DNA of 64,000 nt from Paenibacillus sp. FSL R5-0490 (GCF_001956215.1 NZ_MRTQ01000004.1:124001-188000), one strand, 5' to 3'; counted from the first letter of the stretch, positions 35,331 to 44,959 are shown. A program made the numbers and translations. Notes: a model not told the origin generated them from the sequence alone.

Positions 35331-37310
35331 ATGAAATTACCTATTAAAGTATTATCTACAGTAGCCTTATCAGCAGCATTAACCATCTCTGCAGCCGTTC
35401 CGGCAGGTTTAGTTTCAGCAAATGAGACTTCAGCTTCAGATTTCACACTTTCGTTAATGCATACCAATGACACACACGCAAATATGGACAGCGCCGCAAA
35501 GAAAGTGACGGCGGTAAAGGAAGTAAGAGAAGCAAAGCCGGATGCCCTGCTAGTTGATGCAGGAGATGTTTTTTCCGGAACTTTATATTTTAATAAATTC
35601 CTTGGACAGGCTGACCTTGAATTTATGAATCTCATGGGCTATGACATTATGACTTTCGGTAATCATGAGTTCGATTTGGGTTCAAGTGCGGAAGGACATA
35701 AAGCACTGGCTGACTTTGTAAAAGGAGCACAATTCCCATTCGTCAGTTCAAACGTGAACTTTTCTCAAGATGCCAGCCTGCAGGGATTGTTCAGTGATGT
35801 TATATCGAGCGAACCTGCTGATGGAAAAATATATAATGGCATCATTAAAGAAGTTAATGGAGAAAAAGTTGGATTTTTTGGTTTGACTACAGCTGAAACA
35901 GCCAGCATTTCCAGTCCGGGTAAGGTAACATTCGAGGATTATCTTGAAGAAGCAGAAAAAGCAGTAAAAGCTTTCGAAGGCATGGGTATTAATAAAATCG
36001 TGGCAGTAACTCATATCGGCTATGATGATAACCCAAATGTGGATAATGACTTAAACCTGGCTGCTCAAGTAGATGGAATTGATGTGATTGTGGGCGGACA
36101 CAGCCATACGCAATTAAATGAGCCAGTAGTTGCGGCAGCTGACGAAACAGGAGCGGCAAAGGATCCTACAGTTATTGTTCAAGTCGGCCAGTACAATAAT
36201 TACCTCGGAACCCTTGATGTACAATTTGACGAGGCAGGAAAAGTAGTCGGGCATGGTGGAGAGCTTATTAAAATAGCAGATAAAGCAGAGGACCCTGAGG
36301 CAGCAGTGCTGCTTGAAAAGTACTCTTCACAGATAGAAGAATTAAAGAACACGGAAATCGGAGCAGAAACGCTGGCTGCACTTGAGAATCCGCGTACTAG
36401 CGGAGACAGCACAGAGCCAAGTGTACGGAAAAATGAAACCGCCCTGGGCAACTTGATTACAGACGGCATGCTGGCAAAAGCAAATCAATATAACAGCAAT
36501 GTCATCATGGCACTCCAAAATGGAGGAGGCATTCGTGCGGGCATTGACGCAGGGCCAATCACTGTTGGCGAAGTAATCACGGTTCTTCCATTTGGCAACA
36601 CATTAGCAACAATGGAGTTAAAGGGAGCTGAATTGAAAGAGGCCTTTGAAATCAGCGTAGGACAATATCCTGCAGAAAATGGCGGCTTCCTGCACGTGTC
36701 CGGTGCAAAAGTAAAATTCGATTCGACTAAACCTGCCGGTGAGCGAATTGTTTCGATTGAATATAAAAGTGAACAGGGCACTTACACTGAAATCCAGGAC
36801 AATCAAACCTACACAATCGCTACGAATGCTTTTACAGCTAAAGGCGGAGATGGATATACAGTCTTCGCAAAAGCTTACCAGGAGGGCAGAGTAACAGATC
36901 TTGGACTTTCTGATTGGGAAAACTTCGCAGATCACCTATCCAGCCTGGGCACCATCAAACCGGCGGTGGAAGGGCGTATCATAGACGTTGACAGCCTTCC
37001 TCCAGTAACAGAGCTGGATTTTGAAAAGGAATATAATCTTACTGATGATAAAAAGAAGAAATTGGTAGTGAACAAAGTTTCCTTTATTAATGTAGAAAAA
37101 TCCGCAGAAATCAAAAATGGCATCTGGCTCAAAAATTCTGCTGTACTGCAGGGTGATGGCCTTAAAAATGTGAGTGTCCGTGTAACACCTAAGAAGGAGC
37201 CGATCATCGTAGACTTTAGCGGTGCAGAAGTGAAAGAAGTCATTATTGAGAAAAGTGATTTAGTGGAGCTTCGAGGAGCGGAGAATATTAATAAGCTTAG
37301 TTTCAAATAA
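35331..37310 (+). CDS. Secreted 5'-nucleotidase/metallophosphatase
   Basis: A 659-residue exported bimetallic 5'-nucleotidase of the UshA/YfkN type. ATG 35331 follows AAAGGAG; the upstream TTG is rejected. Signal peptide MKLPIKVLSTVALSAALTISAAVPAGLVSA. The calcineurin-like domain carries LMHTNDTHAN, DAGDVFSG, FGNHEFDLG and VGGHSHTQL. The C-terminal nucleotidase domain has LGNLITDGML, LQNGGGIRAGI and FTAKGGDGY. Residues 597-659 repeat the C-terminal domain of the upstream nuclease (GIWLKNSAVLQGDGLKN ... IVDFSGAEVKEVIIEKSDLVELRGAENI). Hydrolyses nucleoside 5'-monophosphates for uptake of phosphate and nucleosides. Confidence 0.9.
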   Translation: MKLPIKVLSTVALSAALTISAAVPAGLVSANETSASDFTLSLMHTNDTHANMDSAAKKVTAVKEVREAKPDALLVDAGDVFSGTLYFNKFLGQADLEFMNLMGYDIMTFGNHEFDLGSSAEGHKALADFVKGAQFPFVSSNVNFSQDASLQGLFSDVISSEPADGKIYNGIIKEVNGEKVGFFGLTTAETASISSPGKVTFEDYLEEAEKAVKAFEGMGINKIVAVTHIGYDDNPNVDNDLNLAAQVDGIDVIVGGHSHTQLNEPVVAAADETGAAKDPTVIVQVGQYNNYLGTLDVQFDEAGKVVGHGGELIKIADKAEDPEAAVLLEKYSSQIEELKNTEIGAETLAALENPRTSGDSTEPSVRKNETALGNLITDGMLAKANQYNSNVIMALQNGGGIRAGIDAGPITVGEVITVLPFGNTLATMELKGAELKEAFEISVGQYPAENGGFLHVSGAKVKFDSTKPAGERIVSIEYKSEQGTYTEIQDNQTYTIATNAFTAKGGDGYTVFAKAYQEGRVTDLGLSDWENFADHLSSLGTIKPAVEGRIIDVDSLPPVTELDFEKEYNLTDDKKKKLVVNKVSFINVEKSAEIKNGIWLKNSAVLQGDGLKNVSVRVTPKKEPIIVDFSGAEVKEVIIEKSDLVELRGAENINKLSFK

Positions 37311-37326
37311 AATAGCTAGTTAAGAG

Positions 37327-37373
37327 AAGAACAGGACTTAGCAAACTACCTTTGCAGAGTCCTGTTCTTTTTG
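37327..37373 (+). terminator. Terminator after nucleotidase
   Basis: AAGAACAGGACT ... AGTCCTGTTCTT, 12-bp stem, with following TTTTTG. Confidence 0.88.
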
Positions 37374-37484
37374 TTTCCTAATACATTCTTTGATTGACCA
37401 TAAAGACAAATCAACCCTTGAACAAATTTTATTCCCTTCTGGATAATCAGCCGTCCTTCATGTACGCTAAAATAAGAGAAATGG

Positions 37485-37500
37485 AATTTACTAGTAAATT
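37485..37500. promoter_or_regulatory. Palindrome before sigma-54 activator gene
   Basis: AATTTACTAGTAAATT, a perfect 16-bp palindrome 27 bp upstream of the activator start. Possible operator; binding protein unknown. Confidence 0.4.
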
Positions 37501-37526
37501 AGTATTTTGCCAGAGGAGGGACAGCT

Positions 37527-39578
37527 ATGAAGAAGATTCTGATCGTTACCTATACTAAAAATACTTTGAGGGCACTCGTGGAACAGTTAAATGAAATTGG
37601 CCTGCAAGAGTATGTTGAGATCGAAGGGAGGACAGTTGATGAGCTTGATTACTCCTTTATGATGAAGTATTCTCTTGTGGTCGTATCCAGCAAGATTGTT
37701 TATACCATGGTAAAACCCTATTTGAGTGAAGATATGCCGACAATCATTACAAGAAGAACTATTAATTATGGGAGAATTAGAGAGCTTCTTGATATTCCAA
37801 AAGGCACTCAAGTATATTTGGTGAGTGACTTGAAGCAATCGGCGGAAGATACGACAGGTATATTGAAGGAAGCAGGGATTGATTTGGATTTTTTTCCTTA
37901 TTTTTCTCAGGAAACTCCTCGTCCAGAGATTTCAATTGCCATTACAGCCGGGGAGCCGCAGCTGGTCCCAAAGCATATTGATAAGATTATTAATATTGGG
38001 AGCCGCCAAATCGATATTTCAACATTAGTAGAAATATATCATCATTTTCAAATTTCCCCCTTTTCGCCTACATCGCACTTGTCAGCCCGGTATATGCAGT
38101 CATTAGTCGATCTGACAAAAGATTTAAGCGGAGAAATTCTGCGAACCAGGATTTTGCAGAAAAGCCTGGACAGTATTGTTCAGAATATGGACGATGCTGT
38201 GCTGGTTTATAATAATTTTAATGAAATCGAACATTTCAATTTGAAAGCGGCAGAGCTTCTCAGTCTGTCTGCCGACAAACATACGATCCATAGCCTGGCT
38301 CCTTCTTACTATGAAGCAATGATGAGTATGGCCGTTGGACAGGAGACTTTTGTGGAAATAGAGCATGTCGCCTTTTACATGCGAAAGAGACGGATTATTC
38401 TTGATGAACAGGTGTACTCGACCCTGATTGTATTCAGAAAAGTGGAGGACTATCAAAAGATTGAGTATGACTATCGTTCAAAAGCGAAGCAGAGAAACCT
38501 GGTTGCGCGGCATACCTTTGACGATATTAAAACGCGGAGTGCGTCCGTCCTTGAGATGATTAAAATTGCCCGGCGGCTTGCTAAAAGTGACTCAACCATT
38601 CTGGTCCTTGGAGAAACAGGAACAGGAAAAGAGGTTCTGGCACAAGCGATTCATAATGCATCAGCAAGGACCTATCAGCCGTTTATCGGCGTAAACTTTG
38701 CTGCAATTTCTGAGAGTCTGATGGAAAGTGAGCTGTTTGGCTACGAGCCGGGTGCATTTACAGGGGCAAGGAAAAACGGGCATATCGGTATGTTTGAACA
38801 GGCGCATAAGGGAAGTATTTTTCTGGATGAAATTGGTGATGCCTCAGCTGTCATTCAAAACAGACTTTTAAGAGTCCTTCAGGAAAGACAGATTATGAGG
38901 GTGGGAGGAGACCGGATGATTCCGCTTGATGTCCGGGTGATTGCCGCTACAAATAAAGATTTGCATCAGCTAATAGAGGAAGGCATGTTCAGGGAAGATC
39001 TTTATTTTCGGCTGAACGTCCTGCCCTTAAGACTTCTTCCACTAAGGGAAAGGAAACGGGATATTTCTCTATTAATCAATATTTTTATTAAAGAATTCCA
39101 GGAAAAGCTGGGAAGAGAATCATTTGTCTTTTCAGAAGGGGCCCTGAAGTGCTGTGAAGAATACCATTGGCCGGGGAATATAAGAGAGCTGCGAAACGTA
39201 GTCGAATATGCCGCTCACATCAGTGAAGATTATGTCTGCAAAGAGGAACTGCCATTCTGGCAATCAGCTTCCTTAACTGAGGATGAGAGCTGGAACGACC
39301 TTCATTCTCTCTATAAAATATTTCAGGAGAGAGGCTTTCTTCATGAAGTTCGGATGCTTCTCGATTTTCTGAACAATGAGAAAGTAACGTCGGCCGGCCG
39401 CTCGGCAATGGCCGCTCATTTGCTGCAAAATGGCGTCATGCTGACAGATCAGCAGCTCCGATACCGGCAGAAGCTTTTGAATGAGTATGACCTGATTGTA
39501 GTAGAAAAAGGAAGAACGGGCAGCAGCATTACTGAAAAAGGGAAAATGTTCTTAGCGCATGAAAAAAGCAAGTGTTAG
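37527..39578 (+). CDS. Sigma-54-dependent transcriptional activator (PrpR_N type)
   Basis: A 683-residue enhancer-binding protein. The N-terminal ~165 residues look like a PrpR_N sensor (KKILIVTYTKNTLRALVEQL ... RRTINYGRIRELLDIPKG), followed by a PAS-like region (about 210-320). The AAA+ domain has Walker A GETGTGKE (362-369), the sigma-54 contact loop GAFTGA (409-414) and Walker B GSIFLDEIGD. The C-terminus has no obvious Fis-type helix-turn-helix; it ends in a possible winged helix (LLQNGVMLTDQQLRYRQKLLNEYDLIVVEKGRTGSSITEKGK). The divergent sigma-54 promoters of pepV and opp, 1.5 kb away, are its probable targets. Confidence 0.85.
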   Translation: MKKILIVTYTKNTLRALVEQLNEIGLQEYVEIEGRTVDELDYSFMMKYSLVVVSSKIVYTMVKPYLSEDMPTIITRRTINYGRIRELLDIPKGTQVYLVSDLKQSAEDTTGILKEAGIDLDFFPYFSQETPRPEISIAITAGEPQLVPKHIDKIINIGSRQIDISTLVEIYHHFQISPFSPTSHLSARYMQSLVDLTKDLSGEILRTRILQKSLDSIVQNMDDAVLVYNNFNEIEHFNLKAAELLSLSADKHTIHSLAPSYYEAMMSMAVGQETFVEIEHVAFYMRKRRIILDEQVYSTLIVFRKVEDYQKIEYDYRSKAKQRNLVARHTFDDIKTRSASVLEMIKIARRLAKSDSTILVLGETGTGKEVLAQAIHNASARTYQPFIGVNFAAISESLMESELFGYEPGAFTGARKNGHIGMFEQAHKGSIFLDEIGDASAVIQNRLLRVLQERQIMRVGGDRMIPLDVRVIAATNKDLHQLIEEGMFREDLYFRLNVLPLRLLPLRERKRDISLLINIFIKEFQEKLGRESFVFSEGALKCCEEYHWPGNIRELRNVVEYAAHISEDYVCKEELPFWQSASLTEDESWNDLHSLYKIFQERGFLHEVRMLLDFLNNEKVTSAGRSAMAAHLLQNGVMLTDQQLRYRQKLLNEYDLIVVEKGRTGSSITEKGKMFLAHEKSKC

Positions 39579-39597
39579 CTACACTTGCTTTTTTTGC
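39567..39597. terminator. Bidirectional terminator overlapping the activator stop
   Basis: AGCAAGTG, TTAGCTA loop, CACTTGCT then TTTTTTTG; a preceding A run serves the convergent pepV. The 5' arm lies within the last codons of the activator gene. Confidence 0.88.
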
Positions 39598-39599
39598 CT

Positions 39600-40997
39600 T
39601 TAATGATTAGCTAAATCATAGATCGCCCTCGCGTAAATGGCGGCTGCACTGCATAAATCATCAAGCTCAATGTATTCATCTTTCTGATGTGCGGTGTTTT
39701 CCTTTCCTGGAAAAACGGCGCCGAAGGCTACCCCGCTGTTTATGAAACGGGCATATGTGGCGCCGCCGGTTGTCAGAAGTTCGGCCTGTTCACCCGTTTC
39801 TTGTTCATAGGCTTTCTGCAGAATTTTGATAACAGGACTGTCATTTGGTACATGGTGTGGCTTTTTCTCTCTGATTTCCTCTACTTCAAAGCCGTATTTT
39901 AGAGTCGTTTCGCTTAGTTTTTCGATGGTTCTTAAGTACGGTGTATCAACGGGGCAGCGGACATTAAGAGCAACCATGCCTTCCAGATTTTGTGTGAAGC
40001 GGAAAATCCCCGGATTTACGGTGAGCGGTCCGGTGATCTCATCGGAAAATGAGATTCCTAATCTTTTCCCATAGTGATCATCAGCGAGGCATTCAGAAAC
40101 AAATGTTACGAATGGGTGCTGGACTTTCCCTGCTAAAAAGTGGGCCAGCTTGGCAGCTGCATTGATTCCTTCAAAAGGGTCCATCCCATGGGCAGATTTT
40201 CCAGTTAAGGCAAGTGAGAGTGTATCATTTGCCAATTCAGCTTCTGTTTCAAGGTCCTCCTGTTTGCCAAATGCGATGAACGTTTCTTTAAGAGTTTCCA
40301 ATCCAGTCCCGTTTACAAGTGCCATTGCTTTGTCAGGTACCATATTCCCTTTTTCACCGGCATAAAAGCTTCTTAAAGTAATTGGGCCATGCTGCTCACC
40401 TGGCTTTTCTTTAAGCTTGAGGATCGCATTGATCTGCCCTTTCTCAGCGTGGATAATTGGAAATTCTGCATCAGGAGCAAAGCCTGTTAATGCTTCTGGC
40501 TCCATTTGCATATATCTTTTCATGCAGGACATGCCGCTTTCTTCATCCGTGCCGAAAATAATTCTTATTTTATGCTTTAAGGGTAAACCGCTTTCTTTGA
40601 TGATTTTAAGAGCATAATAGGCAGCCATAGTGGGGCCTTTGTCATCTATTGCTCCCCGGGCATATAGCTTTCCGTTTCTGATTTCAGGAGAAAAGGGATC
40701 GGATTCCCACTCTCCGGTGGCAGGAACCACGTCCAGATGACAGAGAATCGCAATATAATCTGTTGCTTCTTCAGGTCCCCATTCAGCAAACCCGGCATAA
40801 CCATCAATATTTTTTGTTCTAAACCCATCCCTCTCTGCCGTCTGAAGCATAAAATCCAGTGCTTCCTTAATGCCGCTCCCCATAGGTGCCTCTTCTGACT
40901 GGTCAGATAGATCTTTTACACTCTTTATAGAAAGCAGCTGGGATAATTCCTCTATTAATTCTTCTTTTCTATTAAAAACTTCCTGTTTCCAATCCAT
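39600..40997 (-). CDS. pepV: PepV-type dipeptidase (M20)
   Basis: A 465-residue cytosolic zinc dipeptidase. Conserved M20 ligands and catalytic residues are present: CHLDVVP (about 84-90), [17 protein letters not shown] with the base/ligand Glu pair, DAEFP, and [11 protein letters not shown] near the end. The lid domain between carries GNMVPDKA and [12 protein letters not shown]. It cleaves dipeptides delivered by peptide transporters. AGGAGG is correctly spaced. A sigma-54 promoter on the minus strand (-12 at 41034) lies 25-50 bp upstream, divergent from the opp promoter. Confidence 0.92.
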   Translation of the reverse strand: MDWKQEVFNRKEELIEELSQLLSIKSVKDLSDQSEEAPMGSGIKEALDFMLQTAERDGFRTKNIDGYAGFAEWGPEEATDYIAILCHLDVVPATGEWESDPFSPEIRNGKLYARGAIDDKGPTMAAYYALKIIKESGLPLKHKIRIIFGTDEESGMSCMKRYMQMEPEALTGFAPDAEFPIIHAEKGQINAILKLKEKPGEQHGPITLRSFYAGEKGNMVPDKAMALVNGTGLETLKETFIAFGKQEDLETEAELANDTLSLALTGKSAHGMDPFEGINAAAKLAHFLAGKVQHPFVTFVSECLADDHYGKRLGISFSDEITGPLTVNPGIFRFTQNLEGMVALNVRCPVDTPYLRTIEKLSETTLKYGFEVEEIREKKPHHVPNDSPVIKILQKAYEQETGEQAELLTTGGATYARFINSGVAFGAVFPGKENTAHQKDEYIELDDLCSAAAIYARAIYDLANH

Positions 40998-41030
40998 TTA
41001 TTTCTCCTCCCTAAATTCATACCTTCCTAA

Positions 41031-41050
41031 TATGCAAGTAATATACCAAA
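41031..41050 (-). promoter_or_regulatory. Candidate sigma-54 promoter of pepV
   Basis: Read on the minus strand TTTGGTATATTACTTGCATA: GG and GC are separated by exactly 10 bases as in YTGGCACGNNNNTTGCW, with a good -12 (TTGCAT) and a weaker -24 (TTGGTAT). The predicted start is about 25 bp before the pepV ATG. Confidence 0.6.
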
Positions 41051-41087
41051 ACGATTGTTATGGAAAATCAGCATTGATATAGAAAAG

Positions 41088-41139
41088 TGGTTACCCAATT
41101 AGGTTATAATCCCTATTAATCATTCAAACTGGGTAACCA
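41088..41139. promoter_or_regulatory. Candidate upstream activating sequence for the sigma-54 activator
   Basis: TGGTTACCCA (41088-41097) and TGGGTAACCA (41130-41139), a perfect 10-bp inverted repeat with centres 42 bp apart (about four helical turns). It sits 41 bp upstream of the pepV promoter and 63 bp upstream of the opp promoter, a normal enhancer position for both. Confidence 0.65.
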
Positions 41140-41201
41140 ATTAAACATTTAATTGACAGATTATTTCAAATAATGACAATAAAAATGAGGATTTATAAAG
41201 T

Positions 41202-41217
41202 TGGCACACTACTTGCA
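41202..41217 (+). promoter_or_regulatory. Sigma-54 promoter of the peptide ABC operon
   Basis: TTGGCACACTACTTGCA contains the full TGGCAC (-24) and TTGCA (-12) elements with correct spacing; start near 41229, 25 bp before the binding-protein gene. Confidence 0.85.
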
Positions 41218-41253
41218 TAATTAATATTTATAAATTTCTAGGGGGTATAAAAA

Positions 41254-42915
41254 ATGAATGCTGCATGGAGAAAAAAGATTTCTATCCTGCTGATTGGACT
41301 TATGGTACTATTGGCCGGCTGTAATTTCAGCGGCAAATCTTCAACAGAACCAGCAAAGAATGAAGAAGGAGACAAGCAAGCAGAGCAGGCAGAAGGAAAA
41401 AGTGAGAATGTTCTTAACCTAAGCTTGGATAATGACATTCCCGATTTGAACCAAGTTAAAACAACAGATGCAATTTCATTTGCTGTTTTAAATAATGTAA
41501 TGGAAGGTCTGTATCGCCTAGATGAAAACAATGAACCTCAGCCAGCTATGGCCGAGAGCTATGAAAAGTCTGAGGATGGGCTGACCTATACATTTACATT
41601 AAGAGAAGGCATTAAGTGGAGCAACGGAGATCCGGTTACAGCCAATGATTTCAAATATTCATGGCTGCGCTCCATGCACCCTGATACTGCAGGTGCGTAT
41701 GCAAGCATTCTGACAGATTATATTAAAGGCGGAGCAGAGTTTGCGGCAGGTGAAGCTGAAGCAGATGCTGTTGCTATTGAAGTGAAGGATGACAAGACAC
41801 TTGTAGTCGAGCTTGTTCAGCCGACACCATTCTTCCTTGGTCTTACAGCTTTCGTGACGTATTTCCCGCTTAATGAAAAATTTGTTTCAGAGCAAGGTGA
41901 CAAGTTTGCATTAACACATGATGCAATTCTGTATAACGGTCCGTTTGTCCTGACTGATTATGACCAGGCAAAGGGAGTATCCATGGAAAAGAATCCAGAA
42001 TACTGGGATAAAGAAACTGTAGCGCTTGAAAAAGTCAATATGAAAGTCATTAAGGAGCAAAGCACTGCCCTTAACCTGTATGAAGCAGGCGAGCTTGATA
42101 AAGTATACCTGTCTTCAGCAGATGTAGACAGCTATAAAGATAGCCCCGAATTTAATACTGAAACAGAATTCAGAACTTATTTTATCCAATTTAACCTTGG
42201 AAAAGAGCCGTTTCAGAATGAAAACATCCGTAAAGCGCTGCAATTGGGTTATGACCCTGATGTCCTGACAAGCGTGATCTTAAATAACGGATCGGAGCCT
42301 GCTTATGGACTGATTGCTACAGACATGGCCGGAGTTGATGGGAAATCCTTCCGCGAGCTTCAGGGAGATGTTATTAAACCTGACGTTGAAAAGGCGAAAG
42401 AGCTTTGGGCAAAGGGTGTAGAAGAGCTGGGGAAAACACCTGAAATTGAATTACTTATTTCTGATGACACCGTTGCGAAGGATACAGGAACATTCCTTCA
42501 AAGTGAATATAAAAAGAATTTAGGCATTGATATCAGTCTGGACACACAGCCTTACAGCGCCCGTCTTGACTCGATGAGAGCGGACGATTATCAAATGGCT
42601 GTTAACCGCTGGGGGGCAGATTACAATGATTCCATGACGTATTTGAATCTATGGGCAAATCCATCCAATCCTTTCTTCCGCGGAAATTATGTAAACGAGA
42701 AATATAAAGAATTAGTTAATTCGGCAGCTGAAGATGCTGATGATCAGTCCCGTATTGAAAAACTACTTGAAGCTGAAAAGCTGATTCTTGAAGATGGAGC
42801 ACTTGGGCCGTTATACTACGATGGTTTATCATTCCTGCAAAAGCCTTACCTAAAAGGTTTGGTCACTCATCCATATGGAGCTTCACCAGATTTAAAATGG
42901 GCAACTGTTCAATAA
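41254..42915 (+). CDS. oppA: Oligopeptide ABC transporter substrate-binding lipoprotein
   Basis: A 553-residue SBP_bac_5 family lipoprotein (OppA/DppE type). Signal ISILLIGLMVLLAGC ends in lipobox LAGC (Cys23). The core shows LNLSLDNDIPDLNQ, the signature YTFTLREGIKWSNGDPVTANDFKYSWLR, and IRKALQLGYDPD. Binds peptides outside the membrane for OppBC. Expressed from the sigma-54 promoter just upstream (41202-41217). A strong terminator follows the gene, so it should be made in excess over the permease. Ribosome binding site AGGGGG. Confidence 0.92.
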   Translation: MNAAWRKKISILLIGLMVLLAGCNFSGKSSTEPAKNEEGDKQAEQAEGKSENVLNLSLDNDIPDLNQVKTTDAISFAVLNNVMEGLYRLDENNEPQPAMAESYEKSEDGLTYTFTLREGIKWSNGDPVTANDFKYSWLRSMHPDTAGAYASILTDYIKGGAEFAAGEAEADAVAIEVKDDKTLVVELVQPTPFFLGLTAFVTYFPLNEKFVSEQGDKFALTHDAILYNGPFVLTDYDQAKGVSMEKNPEYWDKETVALEKVNMKVIKEQSTALNLYEAGELDKVYLSSADVDSYKDSPEFNTETEFRTYFIQFNLGKEPFQNENIRKALQLGYDPDVLTSVILNNGSEPAYGLIATDMAGVDGKSFRELQGDVIKPDVEKAKELWAKGVEELGKTPEIELLISDDTVAKDTGTFLQSEYKKNLGIDISLDTQPYSARLDSMRADDYQMAVNRWGADYNDSMTYLNLWANPSNPFFRGNYVNEKYKELVNSAAEDADDQSRIEKLLEAEKLILEDGALGPLYYDGLSFLQKPYLKGLVTHPYGASPDLKWATVQ

Positions 42916-42927
42916 GAAGGGTGAGCG

Positions 42928-42958
42928 GGGAGAGAAGGAGTTTCTCTCCCTGTTTTTT
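42928..42958 (+). terminator. Internal terminator between oppA and oppB
   Basis: GGGAGAGAA, GGAG loop, TTCTCTCCC then TGTTTTTT. Placement inside the operon suggests partial read-through that lowers permease expression. Confidence 0.85.
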
Positions 42959-42970
42959 AAACCCCGTAAC

Positions 42971-43028
42971 TGTCCAGCTCCAGGCGCCATCGGTTCGGGA
43001 TCATAAGCCGGCAGGCGGGAGCTTTGTG
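42971..43028. repeat. Degenerate Bacillaceae-type TGTCCAGCTCCAG intergenic repeat
   Basis: TGTCCAGCTCCAGGCGCC ... GGAGCT, with AGCTCC (42976-42981) pairing with GGAGCT (43018-43023). The opening resembles a short sequence I know to be dispersed in Bacillaceae intergenic regions; the copy is diverged, so the call is tentative. Confidence 0.4.
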
Positions 43029-43073
43029 CATTTTCTTATTGAATAAACCCCGCAACTAGTGGAGGTGTGAAAA

Positions 43074-44009
43074 TTGAAAAAGTATCTTTTTTTTCGGGTC
43101 ATTAATATTCTTATAACTTTATACATAATTGCCACGGCTACTTTCTTCTTAATGAAGCAGCTTCCAGGTTCACCTTTTGATGAAGAAAGGCTTTCCAGTT
43201 TATCGGAAGAGCAAAGAATGGAGTTTTACGCGAAATATGGATTGGATAAACCCTTGCATGAGCAATACATCCTTTATTTAAAAAATCTGGTCCAAGGGGA
43301 AATGGGTGATTCCTTTTATTTTAAAGGACAAGATGTCAGTGATCTGATCGCCAGCCGTGTCGGCCCATCTGTCCTGCTTGGTTTCCAGGCTGTTTTGCTT
43401 GGATTTACTGTTGGGATTGTTCTGGGGATTATCGCAGCCTTTAAACACAATACGATGTGGGATTTTTCCACGATGCTTGTTGCTGTATTGGGTGTATCGG
43501 TTCCTAACTTTGTATTTGCCGCTCTTTTACAATATTATGTTGGCTTAAAAATGGGCCTTCTGCCGGTGGCATTTTGGGAGTCCTACTCAAGTTCTATCAT
43601 GCCGACATTGTCATTGTCTCTTATTGTCATTGCCTTAATAGCCCGTTTTACGAGAAATGAAATGCTGGAGGTCCTTCAGCAGGACTATATGCTGACAGCA
43701 AGGGCAAAAGGGTTAAGCCAGTTCAAAGTCATCTATAAGCATGCAATTCGCAATGCTTTAATCCCGGTTATTACGATTCTAGGGCCTATTGTTGTCAGCT
43801 TATTGACGGGGTCATTAGTTATCGAAAATATTTTTGGGGTTCCGGGCATCGGCAGTCTCTTTGTAGATTCAATAAAAGTAAACGATTATACAACCATAAT
43901 GGGGCTGACGCTTTTTTATAGCGCATTTTTTGTCCTGACGATGCTTGTCATCGATCTCATGTATGGCGTTATTGATCCGAGAATTCGCATTAGCGGGGCA
44001 AAGGAGTGA
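43074..44009 (+). CDS. oppB: Oligopeptide ABC permease, OppB type
   Basis: A 311-residue inner membrane permease. Start TTG 43074 follows GGAGGTG. First TM INILITLYIIATATFFLMKQLPG with the typical OppB periplasmic segment (YGLDKPLHEQYILYLKNL), further TMs, and the EAA-type loop TARAKGLSQFKVIYKHAIRNALIPVI that contacts the ATPase. Pairs with the next gene. Confidence 0.92.
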   Translation: MKKYLFFRVINILITLYIIATATFFLMKQLPGSPFDEERLSSLSEEQRMEFYAKYGLDKPLHEQYILYLKNLVQGEMGDSFYFKGQDVSDLIASRVGPSVLLGFQAVLLGFTVGIVLGIIAAFKHNTMWDFSTMLVAVLGVSVPNFVFAALLQYYVGLKMGLLPVAFWESYSSSIMPTLSLSLIVIALIARFTRNEMLEVLQQDYMLTARAKGLSQFKVIYKHAIRNALIPVITILGPIVVSLLTGSLVIENIFGVPGIGSLFVDSIKVNDYTTIMGLTLFYSAFFVLTMLVIDLMYGVIDPRIRISGAKE

Positions 44010-44014
44010 GTGAT

Positions 44015-44959
44015 ATGAAAAATGCTGAACCGCTTTTGAACGAAGAGGAATTATCTGATGATTTATTTGAAATAGCAGGCAGACGAGCGGAGGACAGTGA
44101 AAAAATAAACCGTCCGCCCTTATCAGCCTTCAAAGACAGCTGGATGAGGCTGAAAAAAAATAAAGGTGCGGTTATTAGTCTGGTCGTTTTATCTATTATT
44201 CTTCTGCTTGCGATCTTTGGCCCTTATATGAACGGTTATAAATATTATGAAACAGACTATTCTGTCGCTTATCAGCCCCCAAGCGGAGAGCACTGGCTTG
44301 GTACGGATAAGTTTGGCCGTGACCAGTGGACAAGGATTTGGGAAGGAACGCGAATTTCTTTATATATTGCTGTGCTTGCGGCATTTCTTGATCTCCTGAT
44401 TGGGGTCACATATGGTGCCATTTCCGCTATGCTTGGCGGAAAAGTGGATAACGCCATGCAGCGTGTGATCGAAATCCTCGTAGGGATTCCGAATCTGATC
44501 ATTATTATTCTATTAATCATGCTGATGAAACCAGGGATTTTTACCATTACGGTTGCGATGGTTATTACAGGCTGGGTAAATATGGCGAGGCTTGTCCGGG
44601 CGCAAATTTTCAAACTAAAGGAACAGGAATTTGTACTGGCAGCCAGATCGCTTGGCTCGACGAATAAACGGCTTATTCTTCACCACTTGATTCCGAATGT
44701 GATGGGATTGATTGTCATCAATATGATGTTCACTATTCCATCGGCTATTTTTACAGAGGCGTTCCTAAGCTTTATCGGACTTGGTCTGCAGGAGCCGCTG
44801 GCATCATTAGGAGTACTGATTAATGATGGATTTAAAGGGATGCGAAATCACTTCTATCTGCTGCTTTATCCTGCGATTGTGATTGTGGGCATTATGGTTA
44901 GCTTTAATATTTTAGCTGACGGCCTGCGGGATGCGCTCGATCCGAAAATGCGGAAATAG
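44015..44959 (+). CDS. oppC: Oligopeptide ABC permease, OppC type
   Basis: A 314-residue permease. ATG 44015 (MKNAEPLL) after AAGGAG is preferred over GTG 44006, which overlaps oppB. N-terminal cytosolic tail, TM1 VISLVVLSIILLLAIFGPYM, family signature HWLGTDKFGRDQWTRIWEGTRISL, and EAA loop AARSLGSTNKRLILHHLIPNV. Forms the OppBC channel. Confidence 0.92.
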   Translation: MKNAEPLLNEEELSDDLFEIAGRRAEDSEKINRPPLSAFKDSWMRLKKNKGAVISLVVLSIILLLAIFGPYMNGYKYYETDYSVAYQPPSGEHWLGTDKFGRDQWTRIWEGTRISLYIAVLAAFLDLLIGVTYGAISAMLGGKVDNAMQRVIEILVGIPNLIIIILLIMLMKPGIFTITVAMVITGWVNMARLVRAQIFKLKEQEFVLAARSLGSTNKRLILHHLIPNVMGLIVINMMFTIPSAIFTEAFLSFIGLGLQEPLASLGVLINDGFKGMRNHFYLLLYPAIVIVGIMVSFNILADGLRDALDPKMRK

